A stretch of DNA of 21,145 nucleotides from an uncultured Gammaproteobacteria bacterium (GTDB taxonomy: Bacteria; Pseudomonadota; Gammaproteobacteria; Steroidobacterales; GCA-2729495): assembly GCA_937958785.1 (NCBI GenBank), contig CALGMY010000051.1, positions 1 through 21,145 on the forward strand, given 5' to 3'. The translations under genes and the position numbers were made by a program. Below the pieces are notes generated by a model. The model did not search any database. It was not told the DNA's origin and saw only the letters and a program-made list of their open reading frames with translations. Below, in pieces: positions 14,671-21,145 of the stretch. The stretch's first letter is position 1. Each line of letters begins with the position of its first letter.

Positions 14671-17248
14671 TGGAGTCGGTGGCCGGTGCGCTGCCGGCCG
14701 CAGATTCGGGCGCGGCTGCTGAATCCGTGCCCAGCACCGCCAGGTCTGACTCGCGGAACAGCTCGAACGTGGCATCCGGCGTGCCGGCCAGCGCGAGCAG
14801 TCCGGTGGAGGCCGAGATGCGCGCGGTCACGATGCCCGGCGGCCGGGGCAGCGGGGACTCGGGCACGCCCTGCAGGGCTTCGGCCATGAAGTAGATCCAC
14901 ATGGGCAGCGCGGTGCGGCTGCCTTCCTCGCGCTGGCCAAGGCCACGCTCCTGATCGAAGCCCACCCAGGCGGTTGCCACCAGTTCACCATTGAAGCCGC
15001 TGAACCAGGCGTCCCGGCGGTCATTCGACGTGCCCGTCTTCCCGGCGAGGTCGGACCGGCCGAGGGCCAGTGCCCGGCGGCCGGTACCCCGCCGGATCAC
15101 GTCGCGCATCATGTCGTACATCAGGTAGCCGTTTTCCGCAGTGATGATGCGCGGCGCGCGGGACTCGGGGGACAGGAACTCCGGCGTCTCCTCGATCCCC
15201 GGCCGCCAGGCCTCCGCATGGCTGATCATCCCGGCGGCATCCTGGTACGGGGGCAGCTCCTGGCCCGGTCGGGCGCGGGGCCCCGGTTGCCCGGTGGTGG
15301 CGTCGGCAGCCAAGGCGTCTCCCGCCGCAGGCGCGGCGCGGGCCGGGGCCGGCGTCGAGCCGTCCAGCCACTGGTCGGCACAATGCCGGCAGACGAGGCG
15401 GGCCGGGGCCTGGAAGATGACGGTGCCCCGTGGGTCCTCGATGCGCTCCACCAGGTAGGGGTCCACCCGGTAGCCGCCGTTGGCAAAGCCCGCGAACCCG
15501 GCTGCCATGTCGCGGGGCGTGGCGGCGCCACTGCCGAGCGCCATGGTGGGATTGCGGGGCATGGCGCTCGCCGGCAGGCCGAAGGGCTCGATGTGCCGGA
15601 TGGCCCGACTGATGCCCGTCCGCAGCAGGACGCGGATGGAGACCAGGTTCAGTGACTCGACCAGGCCCTCCCGGAGCCGGGTCGGACCGTAGAACCGTCC
15701 GGTATTGTTCTCGGGACGCCAGGCGTCGGCATCGGTACCCGTGTTCTCGAAGACGATCGGCGCGTCGTTGATCACCGTGGCCGGCGTGAACCCGTGCTCG
15801 AGCGCCGCCGAGTACACGAACGGCTTGAACGACGAGCCGGGCTGGCGCCGGGCCTGCACCGCGCGGTTGAACTTGCTGGCGAAGAAGTCGTAGCCCCCCG
15901 ACAGGGCCACCGTCGCCCCGTCCGCCGGGTCCAGGGCGACGAGTGCACCCTGGACAGCCGGCAGCTGGGCCAGCAGCCAGCCCCGGTTCCGGGTCCGGAG
16001 CAGGTAGACCACGTCGCCCACCGCCACCATGTCCGCCGCCCGCGTGGGGTTCGGTCCCACCGTGTCATCATCCACGTGGGCGCGCCAGCGCAACGACGCG
16101 AACGGCAACCGGGCAGGGCCGACGTCGTGGATGTACAGGCTCGCCGACTCGTCGGCGTTGAGTGCCGTGACCACCGCCGGGAAGAGGTCCGGATGCACCG
16201 GATAGGCATCCAGCAGCCGCTGCAGGCCCGCCTCCCGCGGCAGTGCCGGGTCGACCCGCCCGAGCACATCGCGCTCGAGGGGACCGCGATAGCCGTGGCG
16301 CCGGTCGTACTCGAGCAGCGCCGTGCGCAGGGCCCGGTCCGCCGACCCCTGGAGCCGGCTGTCGATGGTGGTCGTCACCCGGTAGCCTTCGGTCGTGGCA
16401 CCCGGGCCGAAGCGGCTGGCCATCTCCGCCCGGACCATCTCCGCGATGTAGGGAGCATCCAGTTCCACGGCAGGGCCGTGTAGCTTCGACTCCACGGGCG
16501 AGGCATTGGCTGCCTCGTAGGTAGCCTCGTCGATGTAGTCGAGCTCCAGCATGCGGCGCAGGACATACGCGCGCCGGTCCCGGGCTCGCTCCGGGTCCGA
16601 GACGGGATTCAGCTGGGACGGGGCCTTGGGAATTCCCGCCAGCAGCGCCGCCTCGGCCACCGTGAGCTGGTTCAGACCCTTGCCGAAGTAGACCTCCGCC
16701 GCGGCCGCGATCCCGTAGGAACGTTGTCCCAGGAAGATCTTGTTGAGGTACAGGGCAAGGATGTCTTCCTTGCTGAAGGCCTGCTCGATCTGCATCGCCA
16801 GCAGGATCTCCTTGGCCTTGCGCACGAAGGTGCGCTCGGGCGTGAGGAAGTAGGCCCGGGCCAGCTGCTGCGTGATGGTGCTGCCCCCCTGGGAGCGCGC
16901 GCCGGTCAGCGCGAAGTTGAGGCCGGCGCGGATCAGTCCCTGGTAGTCGAAGCCCGGGTGTTCGAAGAAGCGGTCATCCTCGGCGGCGAGCACCGCCTGG
17001 ACCAGCACCTCCGGGATGTCCGCGTAGCGCACCGGGATCCGGCGGTACTCGCCCAGCTGCGCAATGAGACGCCCGTCACGGGAATAGATCCTGAGGGGCA
17101 TCTGCAGGGGCACGTCCCGCATGGCGGCCACCGAGGGCAGGCCCGGGGACAGGTAGTACCAGGCCCCGGCGCCCGCGGCTCCCAGTGCTATGAACAGGGT
17201 CAGCCCCACGCCGGCCAGGCCCAGAATCGCCCGGATCAGGAATTTCAT
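14657..17248 (-). CDS. mrcA: Penicillin-binding protein 1A, bifunctional transglycosylase/transpeptidase
   Basis: 863 aa, close to the 850 of E. coli PBP1a. An N-terminal membrane anchor (about residues 4-29) precedes a GT51 glycosyltransferase domain with E90 in AAEDDRFFEHPGFDYQG and GGSTITQQLARAYFL. An OB-like insert follows, then the transpeptidase domain with S472-S-F-K475, S532-L-N534 and K737-T-G-T740. It polymerises and cross-links peptidoglycan in the periplasm. The Pro/Ala-rich insert between SLN and KTGT is typical of PBP1a. It is divergent from pilMNOPQ, as in many gammaproteobacteria. The start has no Shine-Dalgarno: the bases before ATG are CTTCTTCTTCG. Confidence 0.97.
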   Translation of the reverse strand: MKFLIRAILGLAGVGLTLFIALGAAGAGAWYYLSPGLPSVAAMRDVPLQMPLRIYSRDGRLIAQLGEYRRIPVRYADIPEVLVQAVLAAEDDRFFEHPGFDYQGLIRAGLNFALTGARSQGGSTITQQLARAYFLTPERTFVRKAKEILLAMQIEQAFSKEDILALYLNKIFLGQRSYGIAAAAEVYFGKGLNQLTVAEAALLAGIPKAPSQLNPVSDPERARDRRAYVLRRMLELDYIDEATYEAANASPVESKLHGPAVELDAPYIAEMVRAEMASRFGPGATTEGYRVTTTIDSRLQGSADRALRTALLEYDRRHGYRGPLERDVLGRVDPALPREAGLQRLLDAYPVHPDLFPAVVTALNADESASLYIHDVGPARLPFASLRWRAHVDDDTVGPNPTRAADMVAVGDVVYLLRTRNRGWLLAQLPAVQGALVALDPADGATVALSGGYDFFASKFNRAVQARRQPGSSFKPFVYSAALEHGFTPATVINDAPIVFENTGTDADAWRPENNTGRFYGPTRLREGLVESLNLVSIRVLLRTGISRAIRHIEPFGLPASAMPRNPTMALGSGAATPRDMAAGFAGFANGGYRVDPYLVERIEDPRGTVIFQAPARLVCRHCADQWLDGSTPAPARAAPAAGDALAADATTGQPGPRARPGQELPPYQDAAGMISHAEAWRPGIEETPEFLSPESRAPRIITAENGYLMYDMMRDVIRRGTGRRALALGRSDLAGKTGTSNDRRDAWFSGFNGELVATAWVGFDQERGLGQREEGSRTALPMWIYFMAEALQGVPESPLPRPPGIVTARISASTGLLALAGTPDATFELFRESDLAVLGTDSAAAPESAAGSAPATDSSEIF

Positions 17249-17269
17249 CGAAGAAGAAGGAAAGGTACC

Positions 17270-17298
17270 TTGCGCGCCCCGGGTCGATTATGCATATT
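17270..17298 (+). promoter_or_regulatory. Candidate distal promoter of the pil leader
   Basis: TTGCGC (17270-17275) and CATATT (17293-17298), 17 bp apart, predict a start near 17305, just before the riboswitch aptamer. A minus-strand -10 for mrcA, CATAAT (17292-17287), lies back to back with it, the two forming part of the palindrome TATGCATA (17290-17297). The divergent promoters would thus compete for the same DNA. Hexamer matches are moderate. Confidence 0.45.
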
Positions 17299-17310
17299 GG
17301 CCGCGGTTTT

Positions 17311-17434
17311 TGGGCAAACCTACTGAAAGGTGGGGACGCAAAGCCACCGGTCTAAGGGACTGCGCGACGTTCGAGGCCTGTTTTTCACGGGCTTCGCGAG
17401 GGGTGCGGGATCCTATGATAGCGGGGCTGCCGGA
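17311..17434 (+). promoter_or_regulatory. Cyclic di-GMP-I (GEMM) riboswitch aptamer
   Basis: GGGCAAACC (17312-17320), then a hairpin (CCTACT 17319-17324 / GGTGGG 17329-17334) capped by a GAAA tetraloop (17325-17328), then GGGACGCAAAGCC (17333-17345), matches the GEMM-I core. The tetraloop receptor is TCTAAG (17351-17356) with TATGA (17414-17418), relative to the usual CCUAAG/UAUGG; the T-A replacing C-G is a compensatory change. Alignment to the Vibrio Vc2 aptamer puts the ligand contacts G20, A47 and C92 at G17314, A17341 and C17430, all conserved. G at position 20 predicts c-di-GMP rather than cGAMP. P3 carries a long apical extension (8 pairs, 17373-17380 with 17388-17395). P1 pairing is weak as far as I can see. 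Confidence 0.9.
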
Positions 17435-17555
17435 CGGCGGGACGCCAGTGGCGTTCGCGGTCTGCACCCGTTGCATTCGATCCCGGCAGGGGCCTGGCCA
17501 CGCGCCAGCCGCCAGCCTGTTGCTCTTTCGCCGCAGACCCGCCGACCGGCGGTTT
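17427..17555 (+). other. Leader between riboswitch and CRP-type site: candidate expression-platform hairpins
   Basis: This stretch has no credible gene. CTGCC/GGCGG (17427-17431 with 17436-17440, loop GGAC) would use the aptamer 3' strand including C17430, so it is mutually exclusive with the ligand-bound fold. ACGCC/GGCGT (17442-17446 with 17450-17454) follows. CCGCC/GGCGG (17539-17543 with 17548-17552, loop GACC) is followed by TTT, a weak terminator-like hairpin. Which of these acts as the switch is inference. Confidence 0.35.
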
Positions 17556-17587
17556 CCGGCTCCTCCTGACCGATTTCGCCCCGCTTG

Positions 17588-17636
17588 GTGACGCGCGTCA
17601 CGTCGCGTTTCTATCGGCGGTGATATATGGTTAAAT
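17588..17636 (+). promoter_or_regulatory. CRP/Vfr/Clp-type operator and proximal pilM promoter
   Basis: GTGACGCGCGTCAC (17588-17601) is a perfect 14-bp palindrome with the GTGA-N6-TCAC core of CRP-family sites. Downstream is an extended -10 (TG at 17621-17622, TATATG at 17624-17629) without a recognisable -35. A start at about 17636 puts the palindrome centre (17594.5) at -41.5, the class II CRP position. Transcripts from here would lack the riboswitch and have a leader of about 62 nt. Confidence 0.55.
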
Positions 17637-17697
17637 CGGCTTTGTAACGCGCCGAAGACGTTGTTTTCGCAACCTCTGGAGTTAGAAGGGAAAAGCA

Positions 17698-18774
17698 GTG
17701 CTTTTCGGCCCCCGTTCCAGGCCGCTGGTAGGCCTTGACATAACGACGTCGTCGATCAAGCTCGTGGAGCTCAGCCAGGCCGGCCGCAGCTTCCGTGCGG
17801 AGAGCTATGCCGCCGAGCCGACGCCGCCGAATTCCATCAACGAGAAGACCATCGTCGATGCGCCCGCGGTGGGAGAAGCGATCCGCCGGGCCTTCAAGCG
17901 CGCGGGTACCAGCACGAAGGATGTCGCCATCGCCATCAGCGGTGATGCGGCGATCACCAAGATCATCCAGATGCCGCGCCGGCTCTCCGCGCGCGAGCTC
18001 GAGGGCCAGGTCGAGATCCAGGCCGACCAGTACATCCCCTTCCCGATGGAAGAGGTCAGCTTCGACTACGAGCTCATGGGCCAGTCCGCCTCGGATCCCG
18101 AGATGCTCGACGTGCTGCTCGTCGCCACCCGCACCGAGAACGTGGACCAGCGCAAGGCCGCGGTCGAGGCCGCCGGCCTCGTCGCCAAGGTCGTCGACGT
18201 CGAGCCCTTCGCGCTCGAGAATGCCTGCCAGCTGCTCGCCCACCAGATGCCGGACGCCGGCATGCAGCACCTGATCGCCATCGTCGACTTCGGCGCCAGC
18301 AACACCACCTTCAGCGTGCTCAAGGACATGCGGGTGATCTACACCCGTGACTTCTCCTTCGGCGGCCAGCAGCTGACCGAGGAGATCATGCGCACCTACG
18401 GCCTCAGCCTGGAGGACGCCGGCCGCGCCAAGAAGGAGGGCGGGCTGCCGGGCAATTACGAGCCCGAGGTGCTCGTGCCCTTCATCGACGACATGACTCA
18501 GCAGGTGAGTCGTTCGTTGCAGTTCTTCCTCGCCTCGGGTGGTGGACGGGAGCAGCCCGACCAGATCCTGGTCTGCGGAGGCTGCGCCAATATCCCCGGC
18601 GTCGCCGACATGATCTCGAGCAAGGTGGGCATACCGACCGAAATCGGCGATCCCCTCGGCCAGATGAAGATTGCCAGCAAGGCAAAATCCCAGGGAATCA
18701 GGCGCGATGCGACGGCGCTGCTGACGGCGTGTGGCCTTGCGCTGCGGAGCTTCGACAAAGATGCCAAGAATTAA
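17698..18774 (+). CDS. pilM: Type IV pilus inner-membrane platform protein PilM (actin-like)
   Basis: 358 aa from GTG 17698, with AGAAGGG 7 nt upstream. PilM is a cytoplasmic, FtsA-like protein that binds nucleotide and the N-terminal peptide of PilN. Actin-fold motifs are visible: phosphate-1 loop VGLDITTSSIKLVEL (residues 11-25), phosphate-2 IVDFGASNTTFSV and the adenosine motif ILVCGGCANIPGV. The 1C-type segment (QVEIQADQYIPFPMEEVSFDYE) is typical of PilM. It is the first gene of pilMNOPQ and overlaps pilN by 14 bp. The 449-bp upstream region carries the riboswitch and CRP-type site described separately. Confidence 0.97.
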   Translation: MLFGPRSRPLVGLDITTSSIKLVELSQAGRSFRAESYAAEPTPPNSINEKTIVDAPAVGEAIRRAFKRAGTSTKDVAIAISGDAAITKIIQMPRRLSARELEGQVEIQADQYIPFPMEEVSFDYELMGQSASDPEMLDVLLVATRTENVDQRKAAVEAAGLVAKVVDVEPFALENACQLLAHQMPDAGMQHLIAIVDFGASNTTFSVLKDMRVIYTRDFSFGGQQLTEEIMRTYGLSLEDAGRAKKEGGLPGNYEPEVLVPFIDDMTQQVSRSLQFFLASGGGREQPDQILVCGGCANIPGVADMISSKVGIPTEIGDPLGQMKIASKAKSQGIRRDATALLTACGLALRSFDKDAKN

Positions 18775-19369
18775 CCTGCTGCCCTGGCGGGCAGACCTCC
18801 GCCAGAAGCGCCGCAACCAGTTCTTCGTCGGCCTCGGTGCGTCACTCGGCGCCGCCGGCCTCGCGGTGCTCGCTTCCAACTTCGTCATGGAGGCCGTGAT
18901 CGGCAACCAGAACGATCGTAACGAGCTGCTGAAGAACGAGATCACGGCGCTCGACAAGCGGATCGAGGAGATCCTCGACCTGGAGGCCAAGAAGGAACGG
19001 CTGCTGGCCCGGATGGAGATCATCGAGCAGCTCCAGCGCAGCCGGCCGGAGATCGTCCACGTGTTCGACGAGATGGTGCGTACCCTGCCGGACGGTGTCC
19101 GGCTCGTGTCCATCAAGCAGACCGGTCGTCGCCTCGAGATCAAGGGTGACGCCGAGTCCAACACGCGCGTCTCGGCCTTCATGCGCAACATCGACAAGTC
19201 GAAGTGGCTCACCCAGCCCGACCTCCAGGTCGTCGAGGTCCGCGAGTCCGGAACCCGGGGCAAGAAGGGCTCGGGGCCGGTAGAGACGGGCGAGTTCGCG
19301 GGACGTTCGTCCCAGTTCACCGTCTACGCCAACCAGGTGTCGGCGACCGACGAGGAGGCCGCCCAGTGA
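18761..19369 (+). CDS. pilN: Type IV pilus assembly protein PilN
   Basis: 202 aa from ATG 18761, inside the end of pilM. The N-terminal INLLPWR (residues 4-10) is the peptide that docks into PilM. A single transmembrane helix (about 21-43) leads to a periplasmic coiled coil (NELLKNEITALDKRIEEILDLEAKKERLLARMEIIEQL) and a ferredoxin-like domain (LPDGVRLVSIKQTGRRLEIKGDAESNTRVSAFMRNID). It forms heterodimers with PilO to connect cytoplasmic PilM to PilP and the secretin. The C-terminal 30 residues are Gly/Ser/Lys-rich and likely flexible. It overlaps pilO by 4 bp (GTGA). Confidence 0.96.
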   Translation: MPRINLLPWRADLRQKRRNQFFVGLGASLGAAGLAVLASNFVMEAVIGNQNDRNELLKNEITALDKRIEEILDLEAKKERLLARMEIIEQLQRSRPEIVHVFDEMVRTLPDGVRLVSIKQTGRRLEIKGDAESNTRVSAFMRNIDKSKWLTQPDLQVVEVRESGTRGKKGSGPVETGEFAGRSSQFTVYANQVSATDEEAAQ

Positions 19370-20076
19370 GCTTCATCGACGATCTCAAGAGCCTGGACAT
19401 CAACGACATCGGCCGCTGGCCGCTGGCGATCCAGGCGTTCTTCATGGGCCTCTTCTTCATCGTCGCGACGGCGGGCGCCTTCTACATGTTCGTGTGGAAG
19501 AGCCAGATGCCGCGGCTCGAGAAAGCCCAGGCCGAGGAGCGGGAGCTGCGCACCGAGTTCGAGGAAAAGCAGAAGAAGGCCGCCAACTTCAGTGCCTACA
19601 AGGCCCAGCTCGCGGAGATCGAACGCTCGTTCGGCACCATGCTCCGGCAGCTGCCCGGCAAGACGGAGATCCCGAACCTGCTGGTGGATATCTCCCAGAC
19701 CGGCCTTGGTGCCGGCCTCCAGGAGGAGCTGTTCCAGCCGATGGACGAGGTGCGGAAGGACTTCTACGCCGAGAAACCCATCAAGATCCGGTTGTCCGGC
19801 GCGTACCACGAGTTCGGCCGCTTCGTGAGCGAGATCGCGGCCCTGCCCCGCATCGTCACGCTCCATGACATCGAGATCGCTCCGAAGGCCAAGGACTCCA
19901 CTTTCGACGAGCTGGTCCTCAACGTCACGGCCAAGACCTACCGCTACCTGGATGAGGAAGAGCTCAACGCGGTTTCGGAGGCCGAAGAGGGCAAGGCCAC
20001 CAAGGGCAAGGGCAAGGCCCGTACCACCCGCGATACCAGCAAGGGCAAGAAGCCCAAGGCAGACAAGAAGGGTTGA
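19366..20076 (+). CDS. pilO: Type IV pilus assembly protein PilO
   Basis: 236 aa from GTG 19366, which has a strong GAGGAGG 8 nt upstream and overlaps the pilN stop. One transmembrane helix (about 18-44, LAIQAFFMGLFFIVATAGAFYMFVW) is followed by a coiled coil (EKAQAEERELRTEFEEKQKKAANFSAYKAQLAEIE) and the PilO ferredoxin-like domain (TEIPNLLVDISQTGLGAGLQEELFQP...IKIRLSGAYHEFGRFVSEIAALPRIVTLHDIEI). The last 27 or so residues form a Lys/Gly-rich tail (KATKGKGKARTTRDTSKGKK), making the protein longer than usual PilO (about 205-215 aa). Being periplasmic, that tail may touch peptidoglycan or partner proteins. Confidence 0.96.
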   Translation: MSFIDDLKSLDINDIGRWPLAIQAFFMGLFFIVATAGAFYMFVWKSQMPRLEKAQAEERELRTEFEEKQKKAANFSAYKAQLAEIERSFGTMLRQLPGKTEIPNLLVDISQTGLGAGLQEELFQPMDEVRKDFYAEKPIKIRLSGAYHEFGRFVSEIAALPRIVTLHDIEIAPKAKDSTFDELVLNVTAKTYRYLDEEELNAVSEAEEGKATKGKGKARTTRDTSKGKKPKADKKG

Positions 20077-20597
20077 TGGAGATGGGCTCCTTCGCTAAGA
20101 CGATTCCGTGCCTTCTGCTGGCCTCGGTCATGGCGACCGGCTGCAGCGGGGGGCAGTCCGACCTTGAGGAGTACATCGACAAGGTCAAGGCCAAGCCCGG
20201 CGGGCGCATCGAGCCGCTGCCCCAGGTGAAGCCCTACGAGACCTTTGCCTACGAGGCCGACAGCCTGCGGTCGCCCTTCGTGCCCGACCGGCCCGCTGGC
20301 CGGGCCGGCACGTCGGCCGGGCCGCGCCCCGAGGTGTCGCGTCCGAAGGAGTACCTGGAGCAGTTCCCCATCGACACGCTGTCGATGGCGGGCACGATCA
20401 CCCAGGCCAACACGACCTTCGGCCTGGTGCAGACCCAGGACGGCCTGCTCCACAAGGTGCGGCCAGGCAATTTCGTGGGCCAGTACGACGGTCGAGTCGT
20501 CGCCGTCACGCCCTCCGAGATCCAGATCGAGGAACTGGTGCCGGACGGCATCGGCGGCTTCTACAAGCGGTCGGCAGCGATCGCGCTCAACAATTGA
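20076..20597 (+). CDS. pilP: Type IV pilus lipoprotein PilP
   Basis: 173 aa from ATG 20076, which overlaps the pilO stop by one base; ATG 20082 is equally plausible because AAGAAGGG (20065-20072) is 9 nt before it. Residues up to MATGC form a lipoprotein signal peptide with the lipidated cysteine in ATGCSGG. A flexible linker (KPYETFAYEADSLRSPFVPDRP) is the part that binds PilN/PilO, and the C-terminal beta-sandwich (LSMAGTITQANTTFGLVQTQDGLLHKVRPGNFVGQYDGRVVAVTPSEIQIEE) contacts the secretin PilQ. Order, length and domains match PilP. It is followed after 53 bp by pilQ. Confidence 0.96.
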   Translation: MEMGSFAKTIPCLLLASVMATGCSGGQSDLEEYIDKVKAKPGGRIEPLPQVKPYETFAYEADSLRSPFVPDRPAGRAGTSAGPRPEVSRPKEYLEQFPIDTLSMAGTITQANTTFGLVQTQDGLLHKVRPGNFVGQYDGRVVAVTPSEIQIEELVPDGIGGFYKRSAAIALNN

Positions 20598-20650
20598 CAG
20601 TGCCGGTACGCGTCGCCGGTCGCCGTGACAGGATAGTTTGGGAGTACGGG

Positions 20651-21145
20651 ATGATGAGCACGACCAGGGGCAATGAGCAGCGTGGCATGCCGCGCGCGTG
20701 GGTGGCCGGCCCGGGCCGGCAACTCGCCGCAATGATCGCCGGGCTGGTGGCGCTCCTCGTCACCGGGGTACCGGCGGCCCTTGCGCAGGGCGCGCCTGCC
20801 GCCAACCAGCTCCAGGACATCCAGGTGCAGGCCCTGCCGGGCGATGGCATCGAGCTGCGGCTCGTGACGTCTGGGGAGGCACCCGAACCGCTGGCCTTCA
20901 CCATCGACAACCCGGCCCGCATCTCCCTGGACCTGCGTGGCACGACCATTGCCTTGCCCTCCCGGCGCAAGGAAGTGAAGTCCGGCGTGCTGGACACGAT
21001 CCTCGCTGCCGAGGCCGATGGCCGGACCCGAGTCGTCCTCAACCTCGACCGGATGGTGCCCTACCAGACCCGGGTCGATGGCAATGCGATCGTCGTAACC
21101 CTGGGCGCGGCCACCGCGGCCACTGCCGGCGTGACCAGCTTCCCT
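20651..21145 (+). CDS. pilQ: Type IV pilus secretin PilQ, N-terminal part (runs off right edge)
   Basis: 165 codons from ATG 20651, with GGGAG (20640-20644) 6 nt upstream; ATG 20654 is a possible alternative. A long signal peptide (basic start, hydrophobic LAAMIAGLVALLVTGVPAALA) is followed by an AMIN domain (NQLQDIQVQAL...LRLVTSGEAPEPLAFTIDNPARISLDLRG...GVLDTILAAEADGRTRVVLNLD), which anchors PilQ to peptidoglycan. The second AMIN, N0/N1 and secretin barrel domains would be beyond the window. PilQ forms the outer-membrane pore for the pilus. It is the last gene of the pilMNOPQ operon seen here. Confidence 0.95.
   Translation, partial: MMSTTRGNEQRGMPRAWVAGPGRQLAAMIAGLVALLVTGVPAALAQGAPAANQLQDIQVQALPGDGIELRLVTSGEAPEPLAFTIDNPARISLDLRGTTIALPSRRKEVKSGVLDTILAAEADGRTRVVLNLDRMVPYQTRVDGNAIVVTLGAATAATAGVTSFP

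Noticed and set aside
17376..17385. GGCCTG followed by TTTTT as an intrinsic terminator
   Set aside because: The T-run falls in the loop of the extended P3 hairpin of the riboswitch (17373-17380 pairing with 17388-17395), with the aptamer continuing to about 17431.
17190..17591. 133-codon plus-strand frame across the mrcA/pilM gap
   Set aside because: It overlies the mrcA start and the riboswitch aptamer, has no ribosome site and reads as Arg/Pro-rich noise. The structured RNA explains the conservation better.
17611..19320. 569-codon minus-strand open frame
   Set aside because: Antisense to pilM and pilN and to the pil promoter; repeats of Leu/Asp/Gly/His without a fold.

Overview
The window is a gene-dense, GC-rich stretch of a gammaproteobacterial chromosome. 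Three things point there: the yicC-gmk-rpoZ-spoT-ridA-recG order, the back-to-back mrcA / pilMNOPQ pair, and hexameric type II citrate synthase. PEP-CTERM-type surface proteins suggest a free-living, biofilm-forming lineage. I cannot name the species from sequence alone.

Layout. 1-165: start of a response regulator running off the left edge (minus). 296-2439: two convergent exported proteins with different C-terminal sorting tails, whose stop codons share one CTAG. 2465-3171: a vapBC toxin-antitoxin pair with an obvious operator. 3211-9765: the minus-strand housekeeping operon yicC-gmk-rpoZ-spoT-ridA-recG (RNA turnover, GMP kinase, RNA polymerase omega, ppGpp metabolism, imine deaminase, fork-rescue helicase). 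9853-12060: the divergent operon PP2C phosphatase-rph-rdgB. 12061-12367: an AT-rich intergenic region with two perfect inverted repeats and a cluster of DnaA boxes. 12368-14038: rpmE and gltA. 14032-17248: a conserved hypothetical gene and mrcA (PBP1a), both minus. 17249-17697: a long regulatory leader. 17698-21145: pilM, pilN, pilO, pilP and the start of pilQ, the type IV pilus alignment complex and secretin.

The most notable region is the pil leader. It carries a class I cyclic-di-GMP (GEMM) riboswitch aptamer of about 120 nt. The three nucleotides known to contact ligand, the GAAA tetraloop and a covarying tetraloop receptor can all be located. About 160 nt further on lies a perfect CRP-type palindrome, centred 41.5 bp before the start site predicted from an extended -10. 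The sequence therefore suggests two layers of second-messenger control over type IV pilus assembly: a riboswitch on a long transcript and a CRP/Vfr/Clp-family activator on a short one. A second point of interest is the paired inverted DnaA boxes upstream of rpmE, far from any recognisable dnaA or origin gene. A third is recG, whose conserved N-terminus lies upstream of any ATG, GTG or TTG in frame. No CRISPR array, insertion sequence, tRNA or rRNA was seen.
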